DNA of 64,000 nt from assembly GCA_018268595.1 (NCBI GenBank), contig JAFDWH010000014.1:1-64000 (forward strand), written 5' to 3'. Shown in pieces: positions 51,759 to 59,204 of this stretch. Each line of letters starts with the position of its first letter. The first letter of the stretch is position 1. The notes under the pieces are model-generated. The model was not told the origin of the DNA. It saw nothing but the letters and a program-made list of their open reading frames with translations, and ran no database searches. This DNA comes from Actinomycetota bacterium (GTDB lineage: Bacteria; Actinomycetota; Thermoleophilia; Solirubrobacterales; Solirubrobacteraceae). Position numbers and translations under genes: made by a program.

Positions 51759-52577
51759 ATGCCGCGCTCCCTGCTCGCCGTCGCCGTGCTGCTCGCGCTG
51801 GTGGCGGCCGGCTGCGGCGGCGCCGACGCGCCCGCCGACCCGCAGGGCGCGCACGTGACGCGCCTGTCGTTCGACAGCGCGGCGGTCGGGCGCACCGAGC
51901 ACGTCACGGTCGTGGTGCCACCGGGGCGCGCGCCGCACGGGCCGCGTCCGCTGCTCGTGTTCCTGCACGGCCGCGGCGCCGACGACCGCTCCTACCTCGA
52001 CGCGCCGATGTTCGCGGCGCTGCGCCGGCTCGGCGCGCGGGCGCCGATCGTCGCGTTCCCGGACGGCGGCGACCACTCCTACTGGCACGACCGCGCGGAC
52101 GGCGCGTGGAGCCGCTACGTGACGGACGAGGTGATCCCGCGCGTGACGCGCCGCTTCCACGGCGACCCGCGGCGCGTCGCGATCGGCGGCATCTCGATGG
52201 GCGGCTTCGGCGCGCTCGACCTCGCCGAGCGGCGGGCGCGGCGCTGGTGCGCGGTCGGCGCGCACTCGCCGGCGCTGTGGCGGACGGCCGGCGAGACGGC
52301 CGACGGGGCGTTCGACGACGCCGCCGACTTCGCGGCGCACGACGTGGTCGCGGTCGCCGGCACGGCGGCGGGCGCGGCGGCGCTGCGCGCGCAGCCGCTG
52401 TGGATCGACGCTGGCGACGGCGACCCGTTCCTGCCGGGCGACCGCGCCTTCGTGGACGCGCTGCATGGCACGGCACGGCTCGACACGGCGCCCGGCGGCC
52501 ACGACGACGGCTACTGGTCGAGCCGCTGGAAGGACTACCTGCCGTTCTACGCGGCGGCGCTCGCGCGCTGCCGCTGA
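51759..52577 (+). CDS. Secreted lipoprotein alpha/beta hydrolase (esterase)
   Basis: 272 residues. Signal peptide with lipobox LVAAGC (Cys19). An esterase-D-like alpha/beta hydrolase fold follows: oxyanion region LLVFLHGRGADDRSY, nucleophile in GGISMGGFGALDLA (GxSxG), Asp in DAGDGDPF and His in PGGHDDGYW. It resembles the tannase/feruloyl-esterase or mycolyltransferase-like family of actinobacteria. Substrate unknown. Start ATG at 51759. Not obviously flagellar, although it sits inside the locus, divergent from flgB. Confidence 0.8.
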   Translation: MPRSLLAVAVLLALVAAGCGGADAPADPQGAHVTRLSFDSAAVGRTEHVTVVVPPGRAPHGPRPLLVFLHGRGADDRSYLDAPMFAALRRLGARAPIVAFPDGGDHSYWHDRADGAWSRYVTDEVIPRVTRRFHGDPRRVAIGGISMGGFGALDLAERRARRWCAVGAHSPALWRTAGETADGAFDDAADFAAHDVVAVAGTAAGAAALRAQPLWIDAGDGDPFLPGDRAFVDALHGTARLDTAPGGHDDGYWSSRWKDYLPFYAAALARCR

Positions 52578-52581
52578 GCGC

Positions 52582-52914
52582 TCAGCCGCGCGCGTCCAGC
52601 ACCGAGCGCGCCGTCGGGCCAGCGCCGTAGCCGCGCGCCGCCTGGCGGCCGCGGTCGATCCCGTGCAGGTCGCGGCCGAGCTGGTCGCACAGGACGGTCA
52701 GCGCCGCGCTGACGCGCTGCTGCAACTCGTGCGCGCGCAGCAGCGCCGGGCGCGCCGTCGCGGGCGGGCGCGCGGGCAGCGACGCGACGAGCGTCGTGCG
52801 CGTCTGCTGGAGCGCGACCAGCTCGCCGATGCGCGCCGGCTCGAACGCGGTCACGAGCGCGAGCTCGCGCTCGGCCAGCTCGGCGAGCCGTTCGTACGGG
52901 GCCGTCTCGGTCAC
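52582..52914 (-). CDS. FliT/FlgN-like small helical protein downstream of fliS
   Basis: 110 residues, predicted all-helical (YERLAELAERELALVTAFEPARIGELVALQQTRTTLVASL...). Its position directly after fliS matches fliT-type export chaperones (fliS-fliT pairs in Firmicutes), and the size fits. Sequence similarity is too weak to be sure by eye; FlgN is the alternative. GTG start at 52914, 32 nt after fliS. Likely a cytosolic chaperone for FliD or hook-associated proteins. Confidence 0.6.
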   Translation of the reverse strand: MTETAPYERLAELAERELALVTAFEPARIGELVALQQTRTTLVASLPARPPATARPALLRAHELQQRVSAALTVLCDQLGRDLHGIDRGRQAARGYGAGPTARSVLDARG

Positions 52915-52946
52915 GTCGTCCGGCTCGCTCCCGGGACCGGCGCGAC

Positions 52947-53348
52947 TCAGGCCGAGGCCGCGACGGGCTGCGGCTGCGCCGCCAGCTCCGCCCACGCCTC
53001 GCGCAGCTCGCCGAGCAGCTCGCCGACCTTGTCGAGCTTCGCCGCGTCCTGGCTCATGCGGCCCTCCGCCAGCAACTGGAGGCAGAAGACGTAGATCGCC
53101 TCGAGCTTGCCGGCGATCTCGCCCTGGCTCATGTCGAGCGTCGCGAGCAGGTGCTCGACGATCCGCTCGGCACGGCGCAGTCTGTCGTGCGCGGTCGGCA
53201 CGTCGCCCTCGCGCATCGCCGTCGCGGCCTGGAGCAGGAAGCGCCCGGCGCCGTCGTACAGCATCACGACGAGCCGCTCCGGCGGGGCGGTCAGCACCGC
53301 GCTCTCTCGATACGCCTGCGGCGAGGCCGCGAAGTTCATGCTGCTCAT
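52947..53348 (-). CDS. fliS: Flagellin export chaperone FliS
   Basis: 133 residues: YRESAVLTAPPERLVVMLYDGAGRFLLQAATAM and DRLRRAERIVEHLLATLDMSQGEIAGKLEAIYVFCLQLLAEG are the FliS four-helix core. It binds the C-terminus of flagellin and prevents cytosolic polymerisation. GGGAAGGG lies upstream of the ATG at 53348, and a sigma-28 promoter at 53429-53456. Separated from fliD by an inserted HEPN/MNT pair. Confidence 0.94.
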   Translation of the reverse strand: MSSMNFAASPQAYRESAVLTAPPERLVVMLYDGAGRFLLQAATAMREGDVPTAHDRLRRAERIVEHLLATLDMSQGEIAGKLEAIYVFCLQLLAEGRMSQDAAKLDKVGELLGELREAWAELAAQPQPVAASA

Positions 53349-53428
53349 GGCCCTTCCCAGATCGGGGACGTCGGTCTCGCCCTCCGCTCGCCGCGAGCGG
53401 CGATCTGGGGGCGACGTGTCACCCCGGG

Positions 53429-53456
53429 TGATCGGACCGAGCGGCCGGGAGTTGAG
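53429..53456 (-). promoter_or_regulatory. Sigma-28-type promoter of fliS
   Basis: Minus strand CTCAA-N15-TCCGATCA, then CCCGGGG; about 80 nt before the fliS ATG. Confidence 0.7.
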
Positions 53457-53491
53457 CGGGTTGCCGGCCCCGTATCGGTCACACGAAGGGC

Positions 53492-53497
53492 TATAGT
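53492..53497 (+). promoter_or_regulatory. TATAGT -10 hexamer of the mntA-like gene
   Basis: TATAGT, then 10 nt, then ATG at 53508; very short or no leader, no ribosome binding site. Confidence 0.4.
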
Positions 53498-53507
53498 CCC
53501 CTGCGCG

Positions 53508-54068
53508 ATGGTCGCCCTCACCGAGGCTGCCCACCGGCTCGGCGCCGACGAGCGCACGTTCCGTCGCGCCGTCGCGACGGGGACGGTCCGCTGCCACGAG
53601 CGCAGTCCGCGCCGGCGTCAGTTGGACGACGAGGAGCTGGCGTACCTGTCCGGGCACTGGGAGCTGCTGTCGAAGCTGCGCGCCGCGCTGCGCACCGAGC
53701 CGAACGTCCGCCTCGCCGTCCTCTACGGCTCCGCCGCGCGCGGCGACGACCGCGACGACTCGGACGCTGACGTGCTCGTGTCCTTCGCGGAGGATCGTCC
53801 CCTCGCACGCATCCGCCTCGCGGGGCGACTCATGCAGGCGCTGGATCGCCACGTGGATGTCGCTCAGCTCGATCGCGTCGACGAGACGGCTCCTCTTCTG
53901 TTGCTGCAGGTCGTCGACGAGGGGCGCGTCATCGTCGACCGCGACGGCGTGTGGCCCGGGATGGGGAGCCGCCGAACGGAGATCGAGCGGCGTGCGTTCC
54001 GCGCGCACGCCGAGAACCTGCGGCAGGCACGGCGGGCGATCCGCGAGCTGCTCGCGGAAGATGAGTGA
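53508..54068 (+). CDS. MNT-type nucleotidyltransferase antitoxin with N-terminal HTH
   Basis: 186 residues. Residues about 1-50 look like a MerR/excisionase-type HTH (LTEAAHRLGADERTFRRAVATGTV). The minimal nucleotidyltransferase motif GSx10DxD is exact: GS at 74-75, then D86-A-D88 (YGSAARGDDRDDSDADVLV). It is the antitoxin half of a HEPN/MNT pair; known MntA proteins AMPylate and inactivate their HEPN toxin. The stop overlaps the HEPN gene by 8 nt. Inserted between fliS and fliD. Confidence 0.82.
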   Translation: MVALTEAAHRLGADERTFRRAVATGTVRCHERSPRRRQLDDEELAYLSGHWELLSKLRAALRTEPNVRLAVLYGSAARGDDRDDSDADVLVSFAEDRPLARIRLAGRLMQALDRHVDVAQLDRVDETAPLLLLQVVDEGRVIVDRDGVWPGMGSRRTEIERRAFRAHAENLRQARRAIRELLAEDE

Positions 54069-54573
54069 CGCACGCGCTGCGGCGCGGGCGGCCGAGATCG
54101 ATCGCATCGCGACGAAGCTGAAGCGACTGCCCGTTCAGCGCCGGGCGCTCAATGCCGCGATCCGCGCGTTCGGTGACGAGTTCGACGGCGCCGAATGGAC
54201 CGCCGCGTTCGAGTCGGAGGAGACCGTCGACATCAATCGGGTGCTCCAGGTCACCGGCGGTTACCTCATCCTCGTGAACAACACGATCGAAGCCGTGAAG
54301 ATCGGAGCCGGACTGGCAGACCTGACGCCCGCCGATGGCAGACGCGGCGCGTCCGGGTTGATCGATGCCGTCCGGCGGGACGGTGGGTTCTCGCGCGAGC
54401 AGGCGGAGACCTTCATCAGCCTGTATGCGACGCGCAATCTGCTCCAGCACGCGTCCACGGATGTCCAAGCCCGCGACGTCCACCGGCAGGTGAAGCTCTT
54501 GCTGCGTAGCCTCCCGGGCTTCGTCGCGAGCTTCACGAGCTGGCTCGCACGCCACGGCGTCGAGCTTCCCTGA
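54061..54573 (+). CDS. HEPN-type RNase toxin (HepT-like)
   Basis: 170 residues, all helical, with the HEPN catalytic motif R-x4-H at Arg125-His130 (YATRNLLQHAS). HepT toxins normally carry RX4HXY, whose Tyr is AMPylated by MntA. Here the position is Ser132, so the neutralising target residue differs. Starts inside the end of the MNT gene (8-nt overlap), so the pair is co-translated. Probable tRNA- or mRNA-cleaving toxin or defence effector. Convergent with fliD, 9 nt apart. Confidence 0.75.
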   Translation: MSDARAAARAAEIDRIATKLKRLPVQRRALNAAIRAFGDEFDGAEWTAAFESEETVDINRVLQVTGGYLILVNNTIEAVKIGAGLADLTPADGRRGASGLIDAVRRDGGFSREQAETFISLYATRNLLQHASTDVQARDVHRQVKLLLRSLPGFVASFTSWLARHGVELP

Positions 54574-54582
54574 CGGCGCCGC

Positions 54583-55992
54583 TCAGTTGCCGAGCGCCGC
54601 GAGCTGACCGGAGAGCCAGTCGCCCTGCGTCTTGCTCTGCTGCAGCGCGGTCTCCATCGCAGTGAACTGCGCGCGCAGCGAGGTCTCCTTGAGCGACAGG
54701 CGGTCGTCCATGTCGGCCATCGCCTGCTGCAGGCGCTTGAGCTCGGCGTCGGCGCCGGTGATCTGCGCGTCGAGCGTGCCGCTGGTCGTGTCGGCGTCGT
54801 GGACGATTCTCTCGAACGCGCGTGTCCAGCCGCCGACGTTCGCGGGCCCGGCGAGCAGGTCGCGCACGCCGGAGGGGTCGTTCGCGAGCGCGTCGCCGAG
54901 CTTCGTCGTGTCGATCGTCAGCTTGCCGGCGAGCGCGTCTCTGGAGATCGTCGAGGAGGCGGAGCCGGTCGAGACGCCGAGGTCGGCGAGGCTGCTCATG
55001 CCGTCCGGCAGCCCTCTGACGGGCGTGTAGATCGCCTGGCGCATCTGCGACAGGATCGCCGTCAGCGTCGTGTCGCCGTTGAGCATGCCGGCCTGCTGGT
55101 CGGCGACCGTCTGCGGGTTCGGGACGCTTCTCTCGTCGAGTCTCGCGCGGATCGCGTCGACGGTCGAGTTGTAGACGTCGACGAACGCCTGCAGCTTCTG
55201 CTTGACCGCGTCGGTGTCGACGCTCGGCGCGCCGACCGTGACGGTCAGCGGCCCGCTCGTCGTCGTGACGCCTCTGAGCGTCAGTCTCACGCCCGCGATC
55301 GCGTTCGTGACGTCGTTCGTGGAGGCTCTGCCGGCGACGCCGTCGACCGTGAACAGCGCGTCACGGCCCTGCTTCGCCTTCGACGTGTCCTCCGTCAGCG
55401 AGCCGGTCCCGTCGGTCACGGCGATGAAGCCGCTGCCGGTGTCGCCGGTCGCGCGCGAGGACAGCACGAGCGTGCCGCTGTCGGTCGCGGCCGCGTAGAC
55501 GGTCGCTCTCGGATCGGAGTTGATCGCGCTCACGAGGTCCGAGATCGACGCGCCGGCGGCGACCGCCGTGTCGTGCCCGTCGATCGTGATCGTGCCGGCG
55601 CTCGCCGGCGAGCCGAAGGCGTACGTGCGCTGGGCGGCGTTCGCGAGCTGGGAGACCTCGACCTGATAGCCGCCGACGCCCGCGCCGGAGCCGGCGACGA
55701 TCGCCGCCGACAGGCGCGTCGGGTCGCTCGTGGCGACGCTCTGCTGCTGCGACCACAACGTGACCGAGCGCAGGTCCTGCGCGGCCGCCTCGACCGCGCG
55801 CAGGCGCGACTGGAAGTCCGCGAGCACCGACTGTCTGGCGCCGATGAGGGACGCCTGCGTGTTGAGCTTCGTGCGCGGCTGGCGCTCGACCGCCATCAGC
55901 TGGTCGATGATCGAGTTCGTGTCGAGGCCGGACGCGAGCCCGCCGATGTTCAGCAGCGGCGTGGTCGCGGTGGACGAGGACGTCGTCGCCAT
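54583..55992 (-). CDS. fliD: Filament cap protein FliD
   Basis: 469 residues. N-terminal signature NIGGLASGLDTNSIIDQLMAVERQPRTKLNTQASLIGARQSVLADF and C-terminal D0 helices (LKRLQQAMADMDDRLSLKETSLRAQFTAMETALQQSKTQGDWLSGQL). The middle has flagellin-hook-IN-like beta domains. It caps the filament and is exported by a FliT-type chaperone. Co-transcribed with flaG, 8 nt apart. Confidence 0.94.
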   Translation of the reverse strand: MATTSSSTATTPLLNIGGLASGLDTNSIIDQLMAVERQPRTKLNTQASLIGARQSVLADFQSRLRAVEAAAQDLRSVTLWSQQQSVATSDPTRLSAAIVAGSGAGVGGYQVEVSQLANAAQRTYAFGSPASAGTITIDGHDTAVAAGASISDLVSAINSDPRATVYAAATDSGTLVLSSRATGDTGSGFIAVTDGTGSLTEDTSKAKQGRDALFTVDGVAGRASTNDVTNAIAGVRLTLRGVTTTSGPLTVTVGAPSVDTDAVKQKLQAFVDVYNSTVDAIRARLDERSVPNPQTVADQQAGMLNGDTTLTAILSQMRQAIYTPVRGLPDGMSSLADLGVSTGSASSTISRDALAGKLTIDTTKLGDALANDPSGVRDLLAGPANVGGWTRAFERIVHDADTTSGTLDAQITGADAELKRLQQAMADMDDRLSLKETSLRAQFTAMETALQQSKTQGDWLSGQLAALGN

Positions 55993-56000
55993 GGCCGCGC

Positions 56001-56339
56001 TCAGCTCAGCGGGCCGCCGGTGGCGACGTCGAGCAGCTCGCTCGGCGGGATCGTGCGCAGCACGTTGCCGTCGAGGTCGCGCAGCTCGATCGTGACGCTG
56101 CCGTCCTCGCCGGGGGCCGGCGGCGTGAAGCGCAGCTCGCGCCCGCTGTCGTGCAGCTCGCGCGCGACGCGGCCGGCCGTGCTCATCGCGTCGAGCACCT
56201 CGGGCGGCGGGCTGTCGGGGATCTCGCCGTGCGTGAGGGTCACGGAGTCCTCGGGCGCAGCGGCGCGCGATCTGCGCGGCGCGCGCTCAGGCGCCGCGCT
56301 GAAGCCGACTGCGCCGATCGGTGCGATCTCGGTCCCCAT
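56001..56339 (-). CDS. flaG: FlaG family protein
   Basis: 112 residues. The C-terminal half matches FlaG: GRELRFTPPAPGEDGSVTIELRDLDGNVLRTIPPSELLDVATG (family pattern L.F..D......V.V.D..TGEVIRQIP.EE.L). FlaG influences filament length. The first in-frame ATG, 56339, is chosen. A sigma-28-type -10 ends 8 nt upstream and no ribosome binding site is visible, so the flaG-fliD mRNA is probably leaderless. Confidence 0.82.
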   Translation of the reverse strand: MGTEIAPIGAVGFSAAPERAPRRSRAAAPEDSVTLTHGEIPDSPPPEVLDAMSTAGRVARELHDSGRELRFTPPAPGEDGSVTIELRDLDGNVLRTIPPSELLDVATGGPLS

Positions 56340-56347
56340 GTCCGGCT

Positions 56348-56375
56348 CTATCGGTCGATCGCGGTGGAACTTGAG
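56348..56375 (-). promoter_or_regulatory. Sigma-28-type promoter of flaG-fliD
   Basis: Minus strand CTCAA-N15-ACCGATAG, then AGCCGGAC and the ATG. Located in the 79-nt gap after the TPR-glycosyltransferase gene. Confidence 0.68.
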
Positions 56376-56418
56376 GCGCGGGAACAGAGGGCTCAGCCGG
56401 CCGGCCGGCCCCCCGGGC

Positions 56419-58881
56419 CTACGCCGCCAGCGGCTCGAGCCGCGCGAGCAGTCGCGTCGCACGTCGGTCCCCCGCGTCCACCGCGCACGCCTCGCGCGCG
56501 AATTCGATCGCGTCCTCGGTCATTCCCTGCGCCGCGGCGACCTGCGCCAGCCCGACGAGGCCGCGCACGTCGCGCGGGTCGGCCTGGCAGACGCGCAGCC
56601 ACTCCTCCGCGGCGGAGGCGAGGAAGCCGCGCCGCAGGTACATGCCGGCCAGCAGCTCGCGGCGCTCGCGCTGCGGCAGCGGGCAGCCGTCGAGCAGTCC
56701 GACGAGCTGGCCGAAGACGTCGACCTCGCGCACGCGCAGCAGCGCCTCCAGCGCGGTCGCGAGCGCGGGGACGGACTCCAGCGGCAGCGCCGCGGTGACG
56801 TCGCCCGCAGGCGTCCGCTCGCGGTCGCCGCGCCCTTCGACCAGGTCGGCCCAGGCGCCGAAGCACGCCAGCTCGCCGGCCGGCATCCCGCTCGCCGCGG
56901 CACGCGCGAGCACCGTGCGGGCGGGCTCGAGGTCGCGCTCGACGAGCAGCGCGAACAGCTCGCTGCGGCGCGCGGCCGGGCCGTGCGGGTCCTCGTCGGC
57001 GAGCTGCGCCGCCTCGGCGACCGCGTCCGCCCAGCGCCGCTGCGACAGCAGTGCCTCAGCCAGCGCGACGCGCGCCATCCCGCTGCCCGGCTGGTCCACC
57101 AGCAGCAGGCGGTACTGCGCCTCGGCCGCCTCCGTGCGGCCCGCCTCGTAGAGCGCGGTGCCGAGCATGAAGCGGACGGTCGGGGTCAGCGCGGCGACGC
57201 GCGCCTCGACGCGCGCGACGACCTCCTCCGGCGCGCAGCCGTCGGCCAGCAGCGCGGCCGCGAACGGCAGCACGAGCCCGAAGAAGCCGGGGAACTCGCC
57301 GAGGCATGCGTCGAGCAGCGCGACCGCCTCCGCCGTCTCCCCACGCGCGTGGTGGATCTCCGCGATCGCGATCGTCGGCAGGAACGTGCCCATCCCGACG
57401 GTCGCCGTGTATCTGCTCGGCGCGTCGCCCATCGCGATGCACTCGTGGTAGAGGCGCAGCGCGCCGTCGACGTCGCCGAGCGCGAGCGTCGCGGCAGCCT
57501 GCTCGAAGACGACGTCGGTGAAGCCGGGGTAGCGCGCGAGCCCCTCGGCGCCGCGCGCGATGCAGTCCTCGTGGCGACCGACGATCCGCAGCCCGCGCAC
57601 GAGCCGCGAGACGAGCGCCGGCATGAAGCCCCACGTGCGGCCCTGCGGGTCGTTGACGATCAGCTCCCACGCGCGCTCGAACTCCTCCAGCGCGGCCTGC
57701 GGGTTGCCGACGGCGCCGTACTCGGAGCCGAGGTTGAAGTGCAGGAACGGGTTCGACTGGCCGTCCTCGCGCTGCTTGAGCAGCAGCTCGATGTTGCGGC
57801 GCGACTTCTCCTTCGCGTCGCGCACCGCGCCGAGGTAGCCGAAGTGCTCGATGCGGATGTCGGTCGCCTCGACCCGCTCGGGCAGGTGCAGCGGCAGCGT
57901 CTCGGCGATCTGCTCGTGCAGCGAGCCGCTGAAGCGGTAGCCGGGGCGCGCACGGAACACGCGCAGCGCGGTGTGCGTGGCGGCGGTGCCATCGCCCAGC
58001 TCGCCGGTGTAGGAGATCTCGGTCAGGTAGAAGGCCTCGCGCCACGTCTTGCCGCGCAACGCGCGCAGCCGCTCGACGTCCTCCTCGACCAGCACCTCGT
58101 CGGCGTCGAGGAACATCAGCCAGTCGCCGGTGGCGGCGCCGAAGGAGACGTTGCGCGCGTCGGAGAAGGAGCCGGTCCACGCGCGCTCGATCACGGTCGC
58201 GCCGAACTCGCGCGCGATCTCGATCGTGCGGTCGGAGGAGCCGGTGTCGACGATCACGATCTCGTCCACGGCCGGCGCCGCGGCGGCGAGGCAGCGCGGC
58301 AGCATCTCCTCCTCGTCCTTGACGATCATGCAGAGGCTGAGGCGCAGGCCCTCGGCCGGGCGGGCGCGGTCGGCGACACGGCGGGCGCGCTTGGCGAGCT
58401 CCGTGAGCGCGACCGCGAGCGAGCGCGGGAAGGCCGGCGAGACGCCGCCGCGGCGCCGGCGCGCGACCTCGTCCAGGTTGCGCCCGACGTTCGCCAGCTC
58501 GGGGTCGAGCCGGTGCGCGGCGGCGAACAGCGCGGCCGCGGCGTCGAGCGACCACAGCTCGTACAGCAGCACGCCCGCGTAGTTGAGCAGCACCGGCTCA
58601 CGCGGCTCCTCCTCCAGCAGCGCGACGGTCGCGCGGGCGGCGGCGACGTAGATCGCCGGCACGCGGGCGCGGTCGGCCGACTGCCCGGCGCGCAGGGCCG
58701 CCTCCACGAGCTTGACACGGGCCGCGTAGCGCGCGTGCACGTCCTCGAACGCGGCCGCCTCGGCGAACAGCGCGGCGTAGCCGTCGAGGTCGTGGCGGTC
58801 GAGGCACGCGGCGGCCTGCGCCGACGGGTCGAGCGTGGCGGGCGAGGCGGTCGTGGGTGAGCCGGTGAGGCGGAGCGCCAT
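56419..58881 (-). CDS. GT2 glycosyltransferase with TPR arrays, probable flagellin glycosyltransferase
   Basis: 820 residues. N-terminal TPR-like helices (about 15-135). A GT-A family 2 domain follows (about 165-390): LSLCMIVKDEEEMLPRCLAA, VDEIVIVDTGSSDRTIEIAREFGATVIE, and the DXD-type MFLDADEVL. C-terminal TPR repeats (about 395-815) include FNLGSEYGAVGNPQAALEEFERAWEL. SunS/TPR-GT2 enzymes of this type glycosylate peptides or flagellins, using the TPR part to hold the substrate. It has a sigma-28 promoter (58918-58945), which ties it to the flagellum. Start ATG 58881, GGAGG 9 nt upstream. Confidence 0.82.
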   Translation of the reverse strand: MALRLTGSPTTASPATLDPSAQAAACLDRHDLDGYAALFAEAAAFEDVHARYAARVKLVEAALRAGQSADRARVPAIYVAAARATVALLEEEPREPVLLNYAGVLLYELWSLDAAAALFAAAHRLDPELANVGRNLDEVARRRRGGVSPAFPRSLAVALTELAKRARRVADRARPAEGLRLSLCMIVKDEEEMLPRCLAAAAPAVDEIVIVDTGSSDRTIEIAREFGATVIERAWTGSFSDARNVSFGAATGDWLMFLDADEVLVEEDVERLRALRGKTWREAFYLTEISYTGELGDGTAATHTALRVFRARPGYRFSGSLHEQIAETLPLHLPERVEATDIRIEHFGYLGAVRDAKEKSRRNIELLLKQREDGQSNPFLHFNLGSEYGAVGNPQAALEEFERAWELIVNDPQGRTWGFMPALVSRLVRGLRIVGRHEDCIARGAEGLARYPGFTDVVFEQAAATLALGDVDGALRLYHECIAMGDAPSRYTATVGMGTFLPTIAIAEIHHARGETAEAVALLDACLGEFPGFFGLVLPFAAALLADGCAPEEVVARVEARVAALTPTVRFMLGTALYEAGRTEAAEAQYRLLLVDQPGSGMARVALAEALLSQRRWADAVAEAAQLADEDPHGPAARRSELFALLVERDLEPARTVLARAAASGMPAGELACFGAWADLVEGRGDRERTPAGDVTAALPLESVPALATALEALLRVREVDVFGQLVGLLDGCPLPQRERRELLAGMYLRRGFLASAAEEWLRVCQADPRDVRGLVGLAQVAAAQGMTEDAIEFAREACAVDAGDRRATRLLARLEPLAA

Positions 58882-58917
58882 GGAAGGGAACCTCCGACGG
58901 GGGACGGACAACCGGGG

Positions 58918-58945
58918 TAGTCGGCCGGCCGCGCGCAGTCCTGAG
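58918..58945 (-). promoter_or_regulatory. Sigma-28-type promoter of the TPR-glycosyltransferase gene
   Basis: Minus strand CTCAG-N15-GCCGACTA, then CCCCGG; 36 nt before the ATG, leaving a short leader with GGAGG. Confidence 0.7.
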
Positions 58946-59134
58946 CCGGTGGCGCGCTCGCGCTGCCGCGCCGGCTGCGCAGCGGGTGACGATGTCCCTG
59001 CTCACCCCAGGAATTGGCACCTGGCTCCCCTGGTACTCGCACGGCTCTGAAGCGCGTACGGCCAGATGAAAGTTATGTCCCCTTGTCCCTCAGCCTGGAC
59101 GTATGTCCTGGGTTCGTTACCCCATTGCGGCGAT

Positions 59135-59162
59135 CTAGGCGCGTTCGCCCCCGTGCCGATAC
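59135..59162 (+). promoter_or_regulatory. Candidate autoregulatory sigma-28-type promoter of fliA
   Basis: CTAGG-N15-GCCGATAC, 42 nt before the fliA ATG. The -10 is good (GCCGATA), the -35 is weaker and no CCCGGG follows. If real, the sigma factor activates its own gene. Confidence 0.45.
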
Positions 59163-59204
59163 CTGCCCCGATCCTGGGGACCACTGACGGAGGGAAGCGG
59201 AGCG

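Larger units (their letters stand above)
58882..59204. other. 323-nt divergent intergenic region between the glycosyltransferase and fliA
   Basis: It holds the sigma-28 promoter of the glycosyltransferase gene (58918-58945, minus) and the candidate fliA promoter (59135-59162, plus). A weak inverted repeat CCAGG-N8-CCTGG (59007-59024) could be an operator. Nothing else was recognised. Confidence 0.5.

Noticed and set aside
59015-59020. TGGCAC as part of a sigma-54 promoter upstream of fliA
   Set aside because: No GC at the -12 position with proper spacing, and sigma-54 is not expected in this group.
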